Below are positions 18,173 to 26,255 of a stretch of DNA of 64,000 nucleotides, in pieces; position 1 is the first letter of the stretch; each line of letters starts with the position of its first letter. The notes under the pieces are model-generated. The model saw only the letters and a program-made list of their open reading frames with translations. It did no database searches and was not told the origin of the DNA. The translations under genes were made by a program, and so were the position numbers. The stretch is taken from NCBI RefSeq assembly GCF_900103345.1, contig NZ_LT629702.1, positions 6,425,501 through 6,489,500 on the forward strand, read 5' to 3'. This DNA is from Pseudomonas azotoformans. Its GTDB lineage: Bacteria > Pseudomonadota > Gammaproteobacteria > Pseudomonadales > Pseudomonadaceae.

Positions 18173-19393
18173 ATGAGGGTGGTAACCAAGCTGGCGGCAA
18201 GCCTGGTGTTGTTGGCACTCAGTCAGCCTGGGTGGTGCGCGAAGAAAGTCGACCTGGATTATCACGTCAAACTGCTGCCCCAGAGCGATCAGGCCGAGGT
18301 GCGCCTGAGCCTGTCCCAGGGCTCGGCGGTGCGCAGCCTGAACTTCGATTTAGGCCGCGACGGTGACTACAGCGACTTCAAGGCCGACGGCCAGTGGAGC
18401 GTCAAGGAGCACCGTGGACTCTGGCAACCCAGCGCCGACAAGGCCAGCCTGACCTACCGCGTACGCCTTACCCATGCGCGCAAGCCGGGCACCTACGAAG
18501 CACGGATGATACCGAGCTGGGCGCTGTTTCGCGGCGAAGACCTGGTACCGACGGCGCGGCTCGACCAACAGGACGGCGTGGAATTGGTCTCGCGCCTGGT
18601 GTTCGAACTGCCGGCCGGCTGGAAAAGCGTCGAAACCGCCTGGCCACGCATCGGCAAGAACAAGTTTCGCATCGACAACGTGTCGCGCCTGTTCGACCGG
18701 CCCACCGGCTGGATGCTCGCTGGCAACCTCGGCAGCCGCCGGGTGCGCCTGGGCGAAACCGAAGTCACCGTGGCTTCGCCCAAGGGCCAGGCCATGCGCC
18801 GTATGGATGTGCTGACGCTGCTGACCTTTGTCTGGCCGCAAGTGGAAACGGCGTTTCCGCGGCACCCGGCCAAGTTGCTGGTGGTCGGCGCCAGCGACCC
18901 GATGCGCCGTGGAGCCTTTTCGGCGCATGACTCGGTCTTCCTCAACAGCCGCACCCCGTTGGTCAGCGAGCACGGCGGCAGCCCGTTGGTCCGCGAAGTG
19001 GTGCAGGCGATAGGGCGTTTCAACGATCACGACACCAGTGATTGGATCAGCGAAGGCCTGGGCGAGTATTACGCCATCGAATTGCTGCGCCGCGCCGGCG
19101 GCATTACCGATGAGCGTTATCAGGCGATACAGGCGCGCTTGGCGAAGGAAGGCAAGGACGTGACCAGCCTGCGTGGCGAGCACGTCAGCGGCGCGACAGT
19201 GGCACGGGCGGTGGTGGTGTTGCAGGAGCTGGATCGCGAGATCCGCGTGAAGACCCATAACAAGCGGTCGCTGGATGACCTGACGCAAGCAGTGATGCGG
19301 GCCAACCGCATCACCACGGCGGAGTTCGTGCAGCTTGCCGAGAGCATCATCGGCGAGTCGTCGGTGGTGCTCGACAGCAAGTTGCTGCACTGA
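18173..19393 (+). CDS. Secreted peptidase-fold protein lacking the zinc-binding motif (M61/M1-like)
   Basis: A 406-residue product with a signal peptide (about residues 1-22, ending QPGWCA). Residues about 25-200 form a beta-rich region like the N-terminal domain of M61/M1 aminopeptidases, and residues 220-340 resemble their gluzincin domain: the position of the H-E-x-x-H helix is taken by R274-E-V-V-Q278, followed 15 residues later by SEGLGEYYA (E294), the match of the third zinc-ligand motif. Both zinc histidines are therefore missing. I infer an inactive, perhaps scaffolding or peptide-binding, protein. The ATG at 18173 follows AGGGGAG; it lies 13 bp after the YcgN gene. The similarity is by eye and should be tested with a structure model. 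Confidence 0.65.
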   Translation: MRVVTKLAASLVLLALSQPGWCAKKVDLDYHVKLLPQSDQAEVRLSLSQGSAVRSLNFDLGRDGDYSDFKADGQWSVKEHRGLWQPSADKASLTYRVRLTHARKPGTYEARMIPSWALFRGEDLVPTARLDQQDGVELVSRLVFELPAGWKSVETAWPRIGKNKFRIDNVSRLFDRPTGWMLAGNLGSRRVRLGETEVTVASPKGQAMRRMDVLTLLTFVWPQVETAFPRHPAKLLVVGASDPMRRGAFSAHDSVFLNSRTPLVSEHGGSPLVREVVQAIGRFNDHDTSDWISEGLGEYYAIELLRRAGGITDERYQAIQARLAKEGKDVTSLRGEHVSGATVARAVVVLQELDREIRVKTHNKRSLDDLTQAVMRANRITTAEFVQLAESIIGESSVVLDSKLLH

Positions 19394-19414
19394 TCCCAAG
19401 CCTTGCACAGAACC

Positions 19415-19509
19415 AAATGTGGGAGCGGGCTTGCTCGCGAAGGCGGTGTGTCAGTTAGCTCATCTTTAACTGATACACCGACTTCGCGAGCAAGCCCGCT
19501 CCCACATTT
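19415..19509. repeat. REPIN, GAGCGGGCTTGCTCGCGAA type
   Basis: Outer ends AAATGTGGGAGCG and CGCTCCCACATTT enclose two inverted REP copies with a centre of about 35 bases (GTGTCAGTTAGC...). It lies between convergent genes, 22 bp after one stop and 28 bp before the other. Confidence 0.9.
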
Positions 19510-19536
19510 AGATCTCCATTGTTTGGAAGATCTTCT

Positions 19537-19878
19537 TTAGCCAGTGGTTTTTTCAGCAGCCACTTCTGCCTTGGTTTTCAGGTTTTTCAGCTCGGCACCG
19601 GCCCGCTCGATTTTCGTACGCACGGTGTTCATTTCCTGGCGGCTCTGTTCCAGCTTGTCCTTGAGCGAGCTGTGCCCGGTAAAGCCACGGGCCAGCGCCA
19701 CACCGCCGATCGCCACCTGGATCAGGCCGAAAATCCCGCCTCGGCGCAGGCCTTTGCCGACCATCATCACGCCACCCGCCACCGAGCCGATGCGCTCCCA
19801 ACCGTGCACGTTCTGCTTTGGCTGAGTCTCGAAGGGGGTGTGTTCGATGATAGGTCGCAAGGTTTTGCTGTCGCTCAT
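19537..19878 (-). CDS. DUF2892 (YgaP-like transmembrane) family protein
   Basis: A 113-residue protein. After a polar N-terminus, residues about 27-65 (GWERIGSVAGGVMMVGKGLRRGGIFGLIQVAIGGVALARGFTGHS) form the two short glycine-rich membrane helices of the DUF2892 family; the remaining 45 residues are a charged coiled coil (LKDKLEQSRQEMNTVRTKIERAG). Its role is unknown; relatives are small inner-membrane proteins. The ATG at 19878 follows a GGAGACAG ribosome site. The RNA methyltransferase gene lies 68 bp upstream on the same strand. Confidence 0.8.
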   Translation of the reverse strand: MSDSKTLRPIIEHTPFETQPKQNVHGWERIGSVAGGVMMVGKGLRRGGIFGLIQVAIGGVALARGFTGHSSLKDKLEQSRQEMNTVRTKIERAGAELKNLKTKAEVAAEKTTG

Positions 19879-19946
19879 GATCTGTCTCCAACAAGGGCTA
19901 TTGATAAATAGCTGACTGCCAGCAGGCGCCGGATGTTCCCGAAATA

Positions 19947-20414
19947 TCAGTACTTGGGGCCCGAACGGGTGTTGTTGCCCTTGGCCAGGCGGTCGTAGAG
20001 CACCACGTTGACGGTGGCGGCAAGGTTCATGCAACCGGTGGTCGGGATGTAGACCACGTCTTCGCACCAATCGCGGATCTCTTTATCCAGCGAGCCGTCT
20101 TCGGGGCCGAAAATATACAGCGCACGGTCGGGGTGGGTGTACTCAGGCAGTGGGCGGGCGCCTTCCACCAGTTCCACGGCGACGGGGATGCAGCCCAGGG
20201 GCAGGATCTTTTTCAGGTCATCGATGCCGATCAGCGGAATGTCGTGGTGGACCTTCTTGGTGTCGGTGATGAAATCCCGGGCGCGCTCGTAGCGCACGCC
20301 GGTGTAGAACACCGAGGCCACGCCGTAGCAACCGGCGGCGCGCATGACCGAGCCGACGTTTTCGGGGGATTTGGGGTTGTACAGACCGATGCAGCTGTAG
20401 CGTTTATTGCCCAC
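19947..20414 (-). CDS. SpoU/TrmH-family RNA 2'-O-methyltransferase
   Basis: A compact 155-residue SPOUT methyltransferase consisting of the catalytic domain only. Motif 1 is in YNPKSPENVGSVMRAAGCYG (residues 12-31, with the conserved Asn and Arg), motif 2 in ALYIFGPEDGSLDKEI and motif 3 in IPTTGCMNLAATVNVVLYD, which form the trefoil knot that binds S-adenosylmethionine. It would methylate a ribose in tRNA or rRNA. The exact site cannot be told: it is not the closest type to TrmL. It is transcribed leftward, and its upstream region ends in a REP pair. Confidence 0.9.
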   Translation of the reverse strand: MGNKRYSCIGLYNPKSPENVGSVMRAAGCYGVASVFYTGVRYERARDFITDTKKVHHDIPLIGIDDLKKILPLGCIPVAVELVEGARPLPEYTHPDRALYIFGPEDGSLDKEIRDWCEDVVYIPTTGCMNLAATVNVVLYDRLAKGNNTRSGPKY

Positions 20415-20483
20415 GGGGAAGGGTGCCTTGGAGAAAAACGGCGATTATACGGCCTTGGGGGGATGTGTTGCTTGGACGATCGC

Positions 20484-20558
20484 CATCGGGGGCAAGCCCC
20501 CTCCCACACTAGGCCTGCGTACGCCGGTCAGAATGTGGGAGGGGGCTTGCCCCCGATG
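20484..20558. repeat. REP pair in outward orientation, GAGGGGGCTTGCCCCCGAT type
   Basis: Two inverted copies (20484-20508 and 20534-20558) of the GGGGGC-type REP are joined by a 25-base spacer. Unlike the other pairs in the window, the GTGGGAG ends face inward and the ATCGGGGGC ends face outward. It lies between the RNA methyltransferase gene and the yajD gene. Confidence 0.88.
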
Positions 20559-20584
20559 AGGCCGGTGCTAGCAACAATGGACTA

Positions 20585-20962
20585 TCAGTCGTCTTTCTTC
20601 ATCAACCCCGCCAACGCCGCAAACGGGTTATGCGTGGCCTTGGCAATCGTCGGGCTGCTGGTGGAGCCTTCGCCGAAGTACTGCTGGTCGGTGTAGCGCG
20701 AGTGTTCGTTGTCGTGGCAGTACAGGCACAGCAATTCCCAGTTGGAACCGTCCTGGGGATTGTCATCATGATTATGGTTGCGGTGGTGTACCGTCAGTTC
20801 ACTCAGGCGTTTGCCCGAGAACTCACGGGCGCAGCGGCCGCACACGTGGGGGTACATCTTCAAGGCTTTGTCGCGGTAGCCCATTTCCCGGTCGCGCTGG
20901 GCATCGGCAAGTATGCGGTCCAGCTTGGCGGTGTGGGAGGGCGGGTTGGTCGAGCTCATCAT
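20585..20962 (-). CDS. yajD: YajD-family HNH nuclease
   Basis: A 125-residue protein with an HNH endonuclease core: a CGRC zinc knuckle at residues about 41-44, the H-H of LTVHHRNHNHDDNP (about 57-70), the N of GSNWELLCLYCHDNEHSRY with a second C-x2-C pair. It matches the E. coli YajD type. The C-terminal 25 residues are a low-complexity tail ending KKDD. DNA target and cell role are unknown; it is not next to a phage or restriction gene. Two adjacent ATG codons (20962 and 20959) could start it. Confidence 0.9.
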   Translation of the reverse strand: MMSSTNPPSHTAKLDRILADAQRDREMGYRDKALKMYPHVCGRCAREFSGKRLSELTVHHRNHNHDDNPQDGSNWELLCLYCHDNEHSRYTDQQYFGEGSTSSPTIAKATHNPFAALAGLMKKDD

Positions 20963-21057
20963 GGCTCCTGGCTATTTGGTGGTTCACGGATAGGGTTGAT
21001 TCTAGCCGCTCGCGACGTAAATAACCGCTTCACTTTATCGATAAGGATTTGAAACTC

Positions 21058-21978
21058 ATGCGTTTGCATTCATGGATTGTTGCACTGCTGCTGGGCCTGG
21101 TGACTGCCCAGGCCCAAGCCTTCTCGACCCCTAAGCCGGGGCAGGTGATCGAGGTGGCCCTCGAACAACTGCACCCGACCCAGGCCGTGGTGGGCTTCGA
21201 CCAGATTTACTACAGCCTGGGCCTGTTCGCCGACAAACCCGCCAAGGTCTTCGATGAATACTGCGAAACCAACGGCCAGGGCGAAGCCGACAACGTGCCC
21301 AAGGGCGCGGACCTGCACCAGCCGTCGAGCTTCACCTGCCAAGACCCGGTGGGCACCCATCCCGACGACATGAAAACCGTGGTGGTCGGCCCCGGCGGCC
21401 AGCTCTACCTGACCGACGGTCACCACAGCTTCACCACCTTGTGGGAGGTGCCGGGCGGCGGCCCCCGCTTGACTATGTGGGTCAAGGTCACCGATGACTT
21501 CAGCAACAGCCCCGACATGAAGAGCTTCTGGCAGCGCATGCAAGTGGCGCGCAAGGTCTGGCTCAAGGACAACCAGGGCCAGACCCTGCCGCCCGAGCAG
21601 TTACCGGCGCACCTGGGCTTCAAGAACCTGCAGGACGACACGTTCCGCAGCCTGGTGTATTTCACCCGCAAGGCCGCCTATGGCAAGCCGGACGCGGGAG
21701 AGGTCGCACCGGAGTTCCTGGAGTTCTACTGGGGCAATTGGCTGCGCACGCAAATCGACTTGGGCAAATACAACCTGAACAAGAAGGGCGGTTACAAGGA
21801 TGCCATTGAAGCCGTCGCCAAGCGTATGGTCAGCCTGGCGCCAGGTTCACAGGTGGGCGACAGCGGGTTTACCGCCCACCAGCTGGGCGGCATGACCAAG
21901 CTCGACCGTAACGAGCTGGAAAAGACCTTCGACAAAAAAGTGCCGTACGTGATCGATTACCGCAATTCCCGGTTCTGA
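21058..21978 (+). CDS. Secreted ParB-like (ParB/Srx fold) protein
   Basis: The 306-residue product has a clear signal peptide (MRLHSWIVALLLGLVTAQAQAF) and then the ParB/sulfiredoxin-like fold: IEVALEQLHPTQAVVGFDQIYY near the N-terminus, and the YLTDGHHSFTTLWE motif with the D-G-H-H signature near residue 122. It fits the family of putative secreted ParB-like nucleases (ParBc_2). ParB relatives hydrolyse CTP or cleave nucleic acid, but no substrate is known for the secreted group. The ATG at 21058 follows AAGGA; a TTG nine bases upstream is too close to that site. It is monocistronic and ends in a REP remnant. Confidence 0.8.
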   Translation: MRLHSWIVALLLGLVTAQAQAFSTPKPGQVIEVALEQLHPTQAVVGFDQIYYSLGLFADKPAKVFDEYCETNGQGEADNVPKGADLHQPSSFTCQDPVGTHPDDMKTVVVGPGGQLYLTDGHHSFTTLWEVPGGGPRLTMWVKVTDDFSNSPDMKSFWQRMQVARKVWLKDNQGQTLPPEQLPAHLGFKNLQDDTFRSLVYFTRKAAYGKPDAGEVAPEFLEFYWGNWLRTQIDLGKYNLNKKGGYKDAIEAVAKRMVSLAPGSQVGDSGFTAHQLGGMTKLDRNELEKTFDKKVPYVIDYRNSRF

Positions 21979-21988
21979 TGAAAATCAA

Positions 21989-22035
21989 AATGTGGGAGGG
22001 GGCAAGTCGAACCGTCGCACCGCCCCTCCCACATT
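21989..22035. repeat. Degenerate REP hairpin
   Basis: AATGTGGGAGGGG (21989-22001) and CCCCTCCCACATT (22023-22035) form a perfect 13-bp stem around a 21-base scrambled centre. It looks like a REPIN of the GGGGGC type whose inner arms have been lost. It lies between convergent genes and ends 4 bp before the stop of the downstream gene, so it may serve as a transcript end. Confidence 0.75.
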
Positions 22036-22038
22036 GAT

Positions 22039-22725
22039 TCAACTCTTTAGCTTTTCTGCAATCCAGATGGTATGCCGCGTGCCCTTGTTGCCATGGGCAA
22101 ACACCTGCACTTCCTCGGCCTTGAAACCGGCCTTGCGCAGTTTGTCGCTGAACAGCTTGTCCGCGCTGGCCGACCACACGGCCAGCACGCCCTTGGGGCG
22201 CAGGGCCTTGGCGCAGGCGGCCAGGCCACCGGCGGAGTAAAGCCAGCTGTTGGCCTTTTGCGTGAGGCCTTCGGGGCCGTTGTCCACGTCCAGCATGATC
22301 GCGTCAAAGCCCTGGGGTTCGGCCTGCAGCACCTTCGCGACATCCTCCAGGCGGATCACCGTGCGCGGGTCCAGCAGCGGCCGCCCGGACTTTTCCCCCA
22401 GCGGCCCACGGTTCCATTCCACGACACCCGGCACCAGTTCTGCGACGACCACTTCGGCGGTCTTGCCCAGGTGTTTGAGCGCCGCGGCCAGGGTGAACCC
22501 CATGCCCAGGCCACCAATCAGCACGCGTGAGTCCGGGCGCCCGGCAACTCTGCGGCAGGGAATTTCCGCCAGCGCATCTTCGGAGCCGTGCATGCGCGTG
22601 TTCATCAATTGGCCGCCGTCACCGCCCTGGATCTTGATGACAAAATCTTCACCGTATTCGAACAGGCACAAGGCACCGCCGTTGTCGGGGATCGGGGTGG
22701 TGTCGAGCAGAACGAAACGTTTCAT
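22039..22725 (-). CDS. Spermidine synthase-like (SpeE-fold) protein
   Basis: A 228-residue protein of the polyamine-synthase methyltransferase fold: N-terminal beta strands (residues 1-50), the cofactor-binding VLIGGLGMGFTLAAAL motif (about 72-87), the acidic VVVAELVPGVVEWNR and the FDAIMLDVDNGPEG stretch where aminopropyl transferases keep the catalytic aspartate. It is shorter than SpeE and belongs to a spermidine-synthase-like group often mis-assigned; the substrate is unknown. The start at 22725 (MKRFVLLDTTPIPDNGG) is preferred to an ATG 54 bases upstream. Confidence 0.82.
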   Translation of the reverse strand: MKRFVLLDTTPIPDNGGALCLFEYGEDFVIKIQGGDGGQLMNTRMHGSEDALAEIPCRRVAGRPDSRVLIGGLGMGFTLAAALKHLGKTAEVVVAELVPGVVEWNRGPLGEKSGRPLLDPRTVIRLEDVAKVLQAEPQGFDAIMLDVDNGPEGLTQKANSWLYSAGGLAACAKALRPKGVLAVWSASADKLFSDKLRKAGFKAEEVQVFAHGNKGTRHTIWIAEKLKS

Positions 22726-22803
22726 GGAAATCTCATTGGGAAGGGCATTCTTGCGCGGTTGGGAGTAGCCTTGTGACATTCCGGTCAGGCCATGGAGCCA
22801 TCG

Positions 22804-23082
22804 ATGAAGTGCAGCATTCTAACGGTCATTGTGTTGAGCGCGCTCGCATTGGGTGCGGCGCAGGCTCAGGAGTTGCAAACCGTACCGGTCGCGCCCGCCC
22901 CGACGCCAGGCACGCCGGGCACCCCGACGCCGACGTTGTACCCGCAAGTCACCCCGCCGGCCGTGCCCAAGACCAACGGCTCGCCACCGCTGGTGCCCAT
23001 CGTGCTGCCGACGCCGCCGAAGGACCAGACGGTGCCCGGCCTGCTGCAAAACGACAGCAAGCCGAAGTCGCCGGGCGGTTAA
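22804..23082 (+). CDS. Small proline-rich exported protein
   Basis: A 92-residue protein with a signal peptide (MKCSILTVIVLSALALGAAQAQ) and a mature part that is about one-third proline and threonine (APTPGTPGTPTPTLYPQ, PLVPIVLPTPPKDQ), so probably extended and unfolded. Family unknown. The ATG at 22804 follows GGAG at a good distance; an upstream in-frame ATG at 22792 is possible. Its last four bases overlap the stop of the convergent cyclic-nucleotide-domain gene. Confidence 0.7.
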   Translation: MKCSILTVIVLSALALGAAQAQELQTVPVAPAPTPGTPGTPTPTLYPQVTPPAVPKTNGSPPLVPIVLPTPPKDQTVPGLLQNDSKPKSPGG

Positions 23083-23552
23083 AACTGCTGGGAAAGTAGC
23101 TGCCCGTCGGCCATGCGCAGGCGCTTGGACAGGGCGATGGCAATCGCGCGGATGATCTTGGCGGCAACCCTGGGCGCTTCGTTGAGCATCTTTTCCAGGG
23201 AATCCCTGCCCAGGTTCAGTAGCACACAGTCGCTGGCCGCCACGCAGCTGGCGGAACGCCGCTCGCCGTCGAGCACCGCCATTTCGCCAAAGGCCCGGCC
23301 ACTGCGCAGGGTGGCGATGGTCAGGCGCTGGCCGTCATGATTGGTTTTCTGCACCGCCACCTGGCCACTGTGGATGATGCACATGAAGGTGCCGGCGTCG
23401 CCCTCGAGGAAGATCGCTTCATCACGGGCAATGCTGCTGATGTTGAAATAGCCGGCGGCGACGTGAAAATCTTCCGGCAATAGGGGGTCGAACAGGCCGC
23501 AATCCATGAGCATGTCGCGGATTTCGGTATTCATTAATGTGGGTAGTGCCAT
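23079..23552 (-). CDS. Stand-alone cyclic nucleotide-binding domain protein
   Basis: A 157-residue protein made of one Crp-type cNMP-binding domain (residues about 20-135) without a DNA-binding domain. The phosphate-binding cassette is FGEMAVLDGERRSAS, which keeps the FGE start and the arginine that contacts the cyclic phosphate. Helix C follows (AAKIIRAIAIALSKRLR) and ends the protein. Such proteins may sense c-di-GMP, cAMP or cGMP and pass the signal to a partner; which nucleotide is not clear. It lies 68 bp after ptrB in the opposite gene order (ptrB stops at 23621), both reading left. Confidence 0.85.
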   Translation of the reverse strand: MALPTLMNTEIRDMLMDCGLFDPLLPEDFHVAAGYFNISSIARDEAIFLEGDAGTFMCIIHSGQVAVQKTNHDGQRLTIATLRSGRAFGEMAVLDGERRSASCVAASDCVLLNLGRDSLEKMLNEAPRVAAKIIRAIAIALSKRLRMADGQLLSQQF

Positions 23553-23620
23553 GGCTGCAATCTTGGTCCATCAATCAGTAGGCGGTCCTGTGTTCAGACA
23601 GAACCGCCCGGCGAAGTTCC

Positions 23621-25663
23621 TTAAGCCAGCCCCAGCGCCTTGAACACAAATCCATATTCGAGCGCTACGTCACGTAATCCCTGGTAACGACCGCTCATGC
23701 CACCGTGGCCGGCGCCCAGTTCGGTCTTGAGCAACAGCAGGTTGTCGTCGGTCTTGGTGTCGCGCAACTTGGCCACCCACTTGGCCGCTTCCCAGTACTG
23801 CACGCGGCTGTCGTTGTAGCCGGCGATCACCAGCAGGTGCGGGTAGGCCTGGGCACTGACGTTTTCGTACGGCGCGTAGGCCTTGATGCGCTCATACACT
23901 TCGGGTTCTTGCGGGTTGCCCCACTCGTCATACTCGGTGATGGTCAATGGCAGCTCGGGGTCGAGCATGGTGTTGAGCACGTCGACGAACGGCACTTCGG
24001 CAATCGCTGCCTGGAACAGCGCCGGGCGCTGGTTGAGCACCGCACCGATCAACAGGCCGCCGGCGCTGCCGCCGCTGATCACCAGTTGCCTGGACGTCGT
24101 CAGGCCCTCGGCGATCAAGTGTTCGGCACAGGCGATAAAGTCGCTGAAGGTGTTCTGCTTGTGCTCCTGCTTGCCGTTGCGATACCAGGCCTCACCCAGC
24201 TCGCCGCCGCCGCGCACATGCGCAATGGCAAACGCCACGCCCCGGTCCAGCAGGCTCAGGCGGGCGTGGGAGAACCAGGGGTCGAGGCTCGAACCGTAGG
24301 CGCCGTAGCCGTACAGGTACAGAGGTGTGGGTTTGCCGAGCTGGTCGCGCTTGACCACCAGGCTGATCGGCACCTGGGTGCCGTCCGCCGAGGTGGCCCA
24401 CAGGCGCTGGCTCACGTAGTCGTCGGCATTGAACAGGCCAAGCACCGGGGTTTCCTTGAGCACCTGTTGCGTGCCGCTGGCCAGTTCCAACTGACGGACC
24501 TGGGCCGGGCGGTTCAGGGCTTCGTAGCGCAGGCGGATTTTGTCGCTGACAAACTCCAGGCTGTTCTGTACGTAGAGGCTATAGGCTGCGTCGGGCAATT
24601 CCACGCGATACACCGGCAAACCTTCCGGGTGCACCTCGATCACCGGCAGGCCGCCGATGCGCAGGCTCAGGGTCATGGCGGTGGTGTTGAGGCTGACACC
24701 GTCGAGCATCACTTCGTCACTGTGGGGGATCAGGGTCTGCCATTCGCCTTCGGTCGGCACGTCGCCAATGTCGGTGGCCACGAACAGCGCGTAGTTGATG
24801 CCATCCCGGTTGCTGCGGATAAACCAGGTCCACGCGCCATTCAGTTGACCGTGGTCGACATCGTATTCATGGTCCTCGACCCGTAGCGCCAGGCAGGTGA
24901 AATCCAGCTGCGGCTGGTCGGCATCCAGCGCCCAGACTTCGCTGGTGGTCTTGCTGCCCAGCGACAGCAGCAACTGGCGCTCAGAGCTGGAGCGGTAGCA
25001 ATGCAGGAAGAAACGCCCGTCAGGCTCGTGGAACACTTCCTGCGCCGCCGTGCCATCCAGGCGGTAGCGATACAACTTGTGCGGGCGGTGTGTGTCGTCC
25101 AGCTCGCCGAAAAACAGCGTCAGGCTGTCATTGGCCCAGGTCATGCTGCCGTCGCAGTCTTCAAACGCCAGTTCGCTGACCTTGCCGGTGGCTAATTCCT
25201 TCACGTACAGGGTGTAGATCTCTTCGCCACTGGTATCGAGGCTGTAGGCCAGGCGCTGGTGGTCGGGGCTGATGCTGAACGCGCCGAGGGAGAAGAAACC
25301 GCCATTGGCCAGCACGTTGGGGTCCAGCAACAGTTCTTCGCTGCTGTCGTCCACCTGGTTGCTGTCATCGGCCGGGCGGCGGCAGCGGTAATGGCGGGCG
25401 TACTCGTCACCGGCGGTGGTGCGCGTGTAATACAAGTACGGCCCCCACGGCGAGGGCAGGGACAGATCGGTTTCGAGAATGCGGCCCTTGATCTCTTCGA
25501 ACAGGCTGTCGCGCAGCGCCTTCTGGTCGCCGAGTTGCGCTTCCTGCCAGGCATTTTCGGCCTTGAGGTAATCGAGCACCTCGGCGCTGTCGCGCTCTTG
25601 CAGCCAGGCATACGGATCGGGGCCTTGGGCCTTGCGGGCAATCGGAGCAGTCGATACAGGCAT
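23621..25663 (-). CDS. ptrB: Oligopeptidase B (S9A serine peptidase)
   Basis: A 680-residue cytoplasmic peptidase that cuts after Arg or Lys in peptides. The N-terminal two thirds are the seven-bladed beta-propeller, and the C-terminal third the alpha/beta hydrolase domain. The catalytic triad is visible: S533 in ISGGSAGG, the Asp in AGYNDSRVQYWE, and the His in LGAGHGGMSGRY. Length and motifs fit E. coli PtrB (686 residues). The start at 25663 (MPVSTAPIARKAQGPDPYAW) is chosen over an upstream in-frame ATG at 25717 because the extra residues do not look like the family. Its promoter shares a 100-bp space with the next divergent gene. Confidence 0.93.
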   Translation of the reverse strand: MPVSTAPIARKAQGPDPYAWLQERDSAEVLDYLKAENAWQEAQLGDQKALRDSLFEEIKGRILETDLSLPSPWGPYLYYTRTTAGDEYARHYRCRRPADDSNQVDDSSEELLLDPNVLANGGFFSLGAFSISPDHQRLAYSLDTSGEEIYTLYVKELATGKVSELAFEDCDGSMTWANDSLTLFFGELDDTHRPHKLYRYRLDGTAAQEVFHEPDGRFFLHCYRSSSERQLLLSLGSKTTSEVWALDADQPQLDFTCLALRVEDHEYDVDHGQLNGAWTWFIRSNRDGINYALFVATDIGDVPTEGEWQTLIPHSDEVMLDGVSLNTTAMTLSLRIGGLPVIEVHPEGLPVYRVELPDAAYSLYVQNSLEFVSDKIRLRYEALNRPAQVRQLELASGTQQVLKETPVLGLFNADDYVSQRLWATSADGTQVPISLVVKRDQLGKPTPLYLYGYGAYGSSLDPWFSHARLSLLDRGVAFAIAHVRGGGELGEAWYRNGKQEHKQNTFSDFIACAEHLIAEGLTTSRQLVISGGSAGGLLIGAVLNQRPALFQAAIAEVPFVDVLNTMLDPELPLTITEYDEWGNPQEPEVYERIKAYAPYENVSAQAYPHLLVIAGYNDSRVQYWEAAKWVAKLRDTKTDDNLLLLKTELGAGHGGMSGRYQGLRDVALEYGFVFKALGLA

Positions 25664-25763
25664 AGGATTGATCTCTATCTGGCAGACGGTGGCAGGCATT
25701 GCAGCCGCGACACGCAAAAGCCGTTATCATAGCCGCCTGTTTGCCAACCTTGCCATGGACACC

Positions 25764-26225
25764 ATGACCGAGAACGACTATCTGACCGCTTGGGGCCTTT
25801 ACGCCTTCGCCGCTTTGGGCTGCCTGTTGGTGTGGTGCCGCATGACCCGCTGGATCTGGCGCTGGTTGCGCGAGCCGCTGCAATTGCTGATGGCAGTGCT
25901 GCTGTTCAGCCCGACCATCGTCGACCCGGTCAAGACCCAGTTTGCGCCGGCGGTGGCCATTACGGCCCTGGACCTGGTGCTCAAGGTCGGCAACAACGCC
26001 TGGCGGGCCATTTCCGATCTGTTCATGTACAGCATGATCGCCTTTGGCGTGTACCTCGTGTTTGTGCTGATCCGCTGGCCGATCGAGCGCGCCGCCAAGG
26101 CCCGCCGCGAGCGCAAGGCCGCCGCCGATGCGGCCCTGGCCGCCGAGCCGGATCAAGATGAAGACGACGTGCCCTTCCGCCGTCCTGCACCCGTGAGCGG
26201 TATGCGCGTCGAACCGCGCCTTTAA
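25764..26225 (+). CDS. Small inner-membrane protein of unknown family
   Basis: The 153-residue product has three predicted hydrophobic segments: AWGLYAFAALGCLLVW (about 10-25), LQLLMAVLLFSP (38-50) and a third (SDLFMYSMIAFGVYLVFVLIRW, 82-105), and then an arginine/alanine-rich, acidic-ended cytosolic tail (AAKARRERKAAADAALAAEPDQDEDDVPFRR). I do not recognise the family, though it is usually kept next to the class II amidotransferase gene. It is divergent from ptrB and 30 bp upstream of the next gene, so it probably leads a three-gene operon. An in-frame ATG at 25755 is an alternative start. Confidence 0.8.
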   Translation: MTENDYLTAWGLYAFAALGCLLVWCRMTRWIWRWLREPLQLLMAVLLFSPTIVDPVKTQFAPAVAITALDLVLKVGNNAWRAISDLFMYSMIAFGVYLVFVLIRWPIERAAKARRERKAAADAALAAEPDQDEDDVPFRRPAPVSGMRVEPRL

Positions 26226-26255
26226 CGTCGTCCGCCCTGCAGCGAGAGCCCTGGC

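Noticed and set aside
19947..20414. Naming the SPOUT methyltransferase trmL
   Set aside because: The motif context and N-terminus differ from E. coli TrmL, so only the family is stated.
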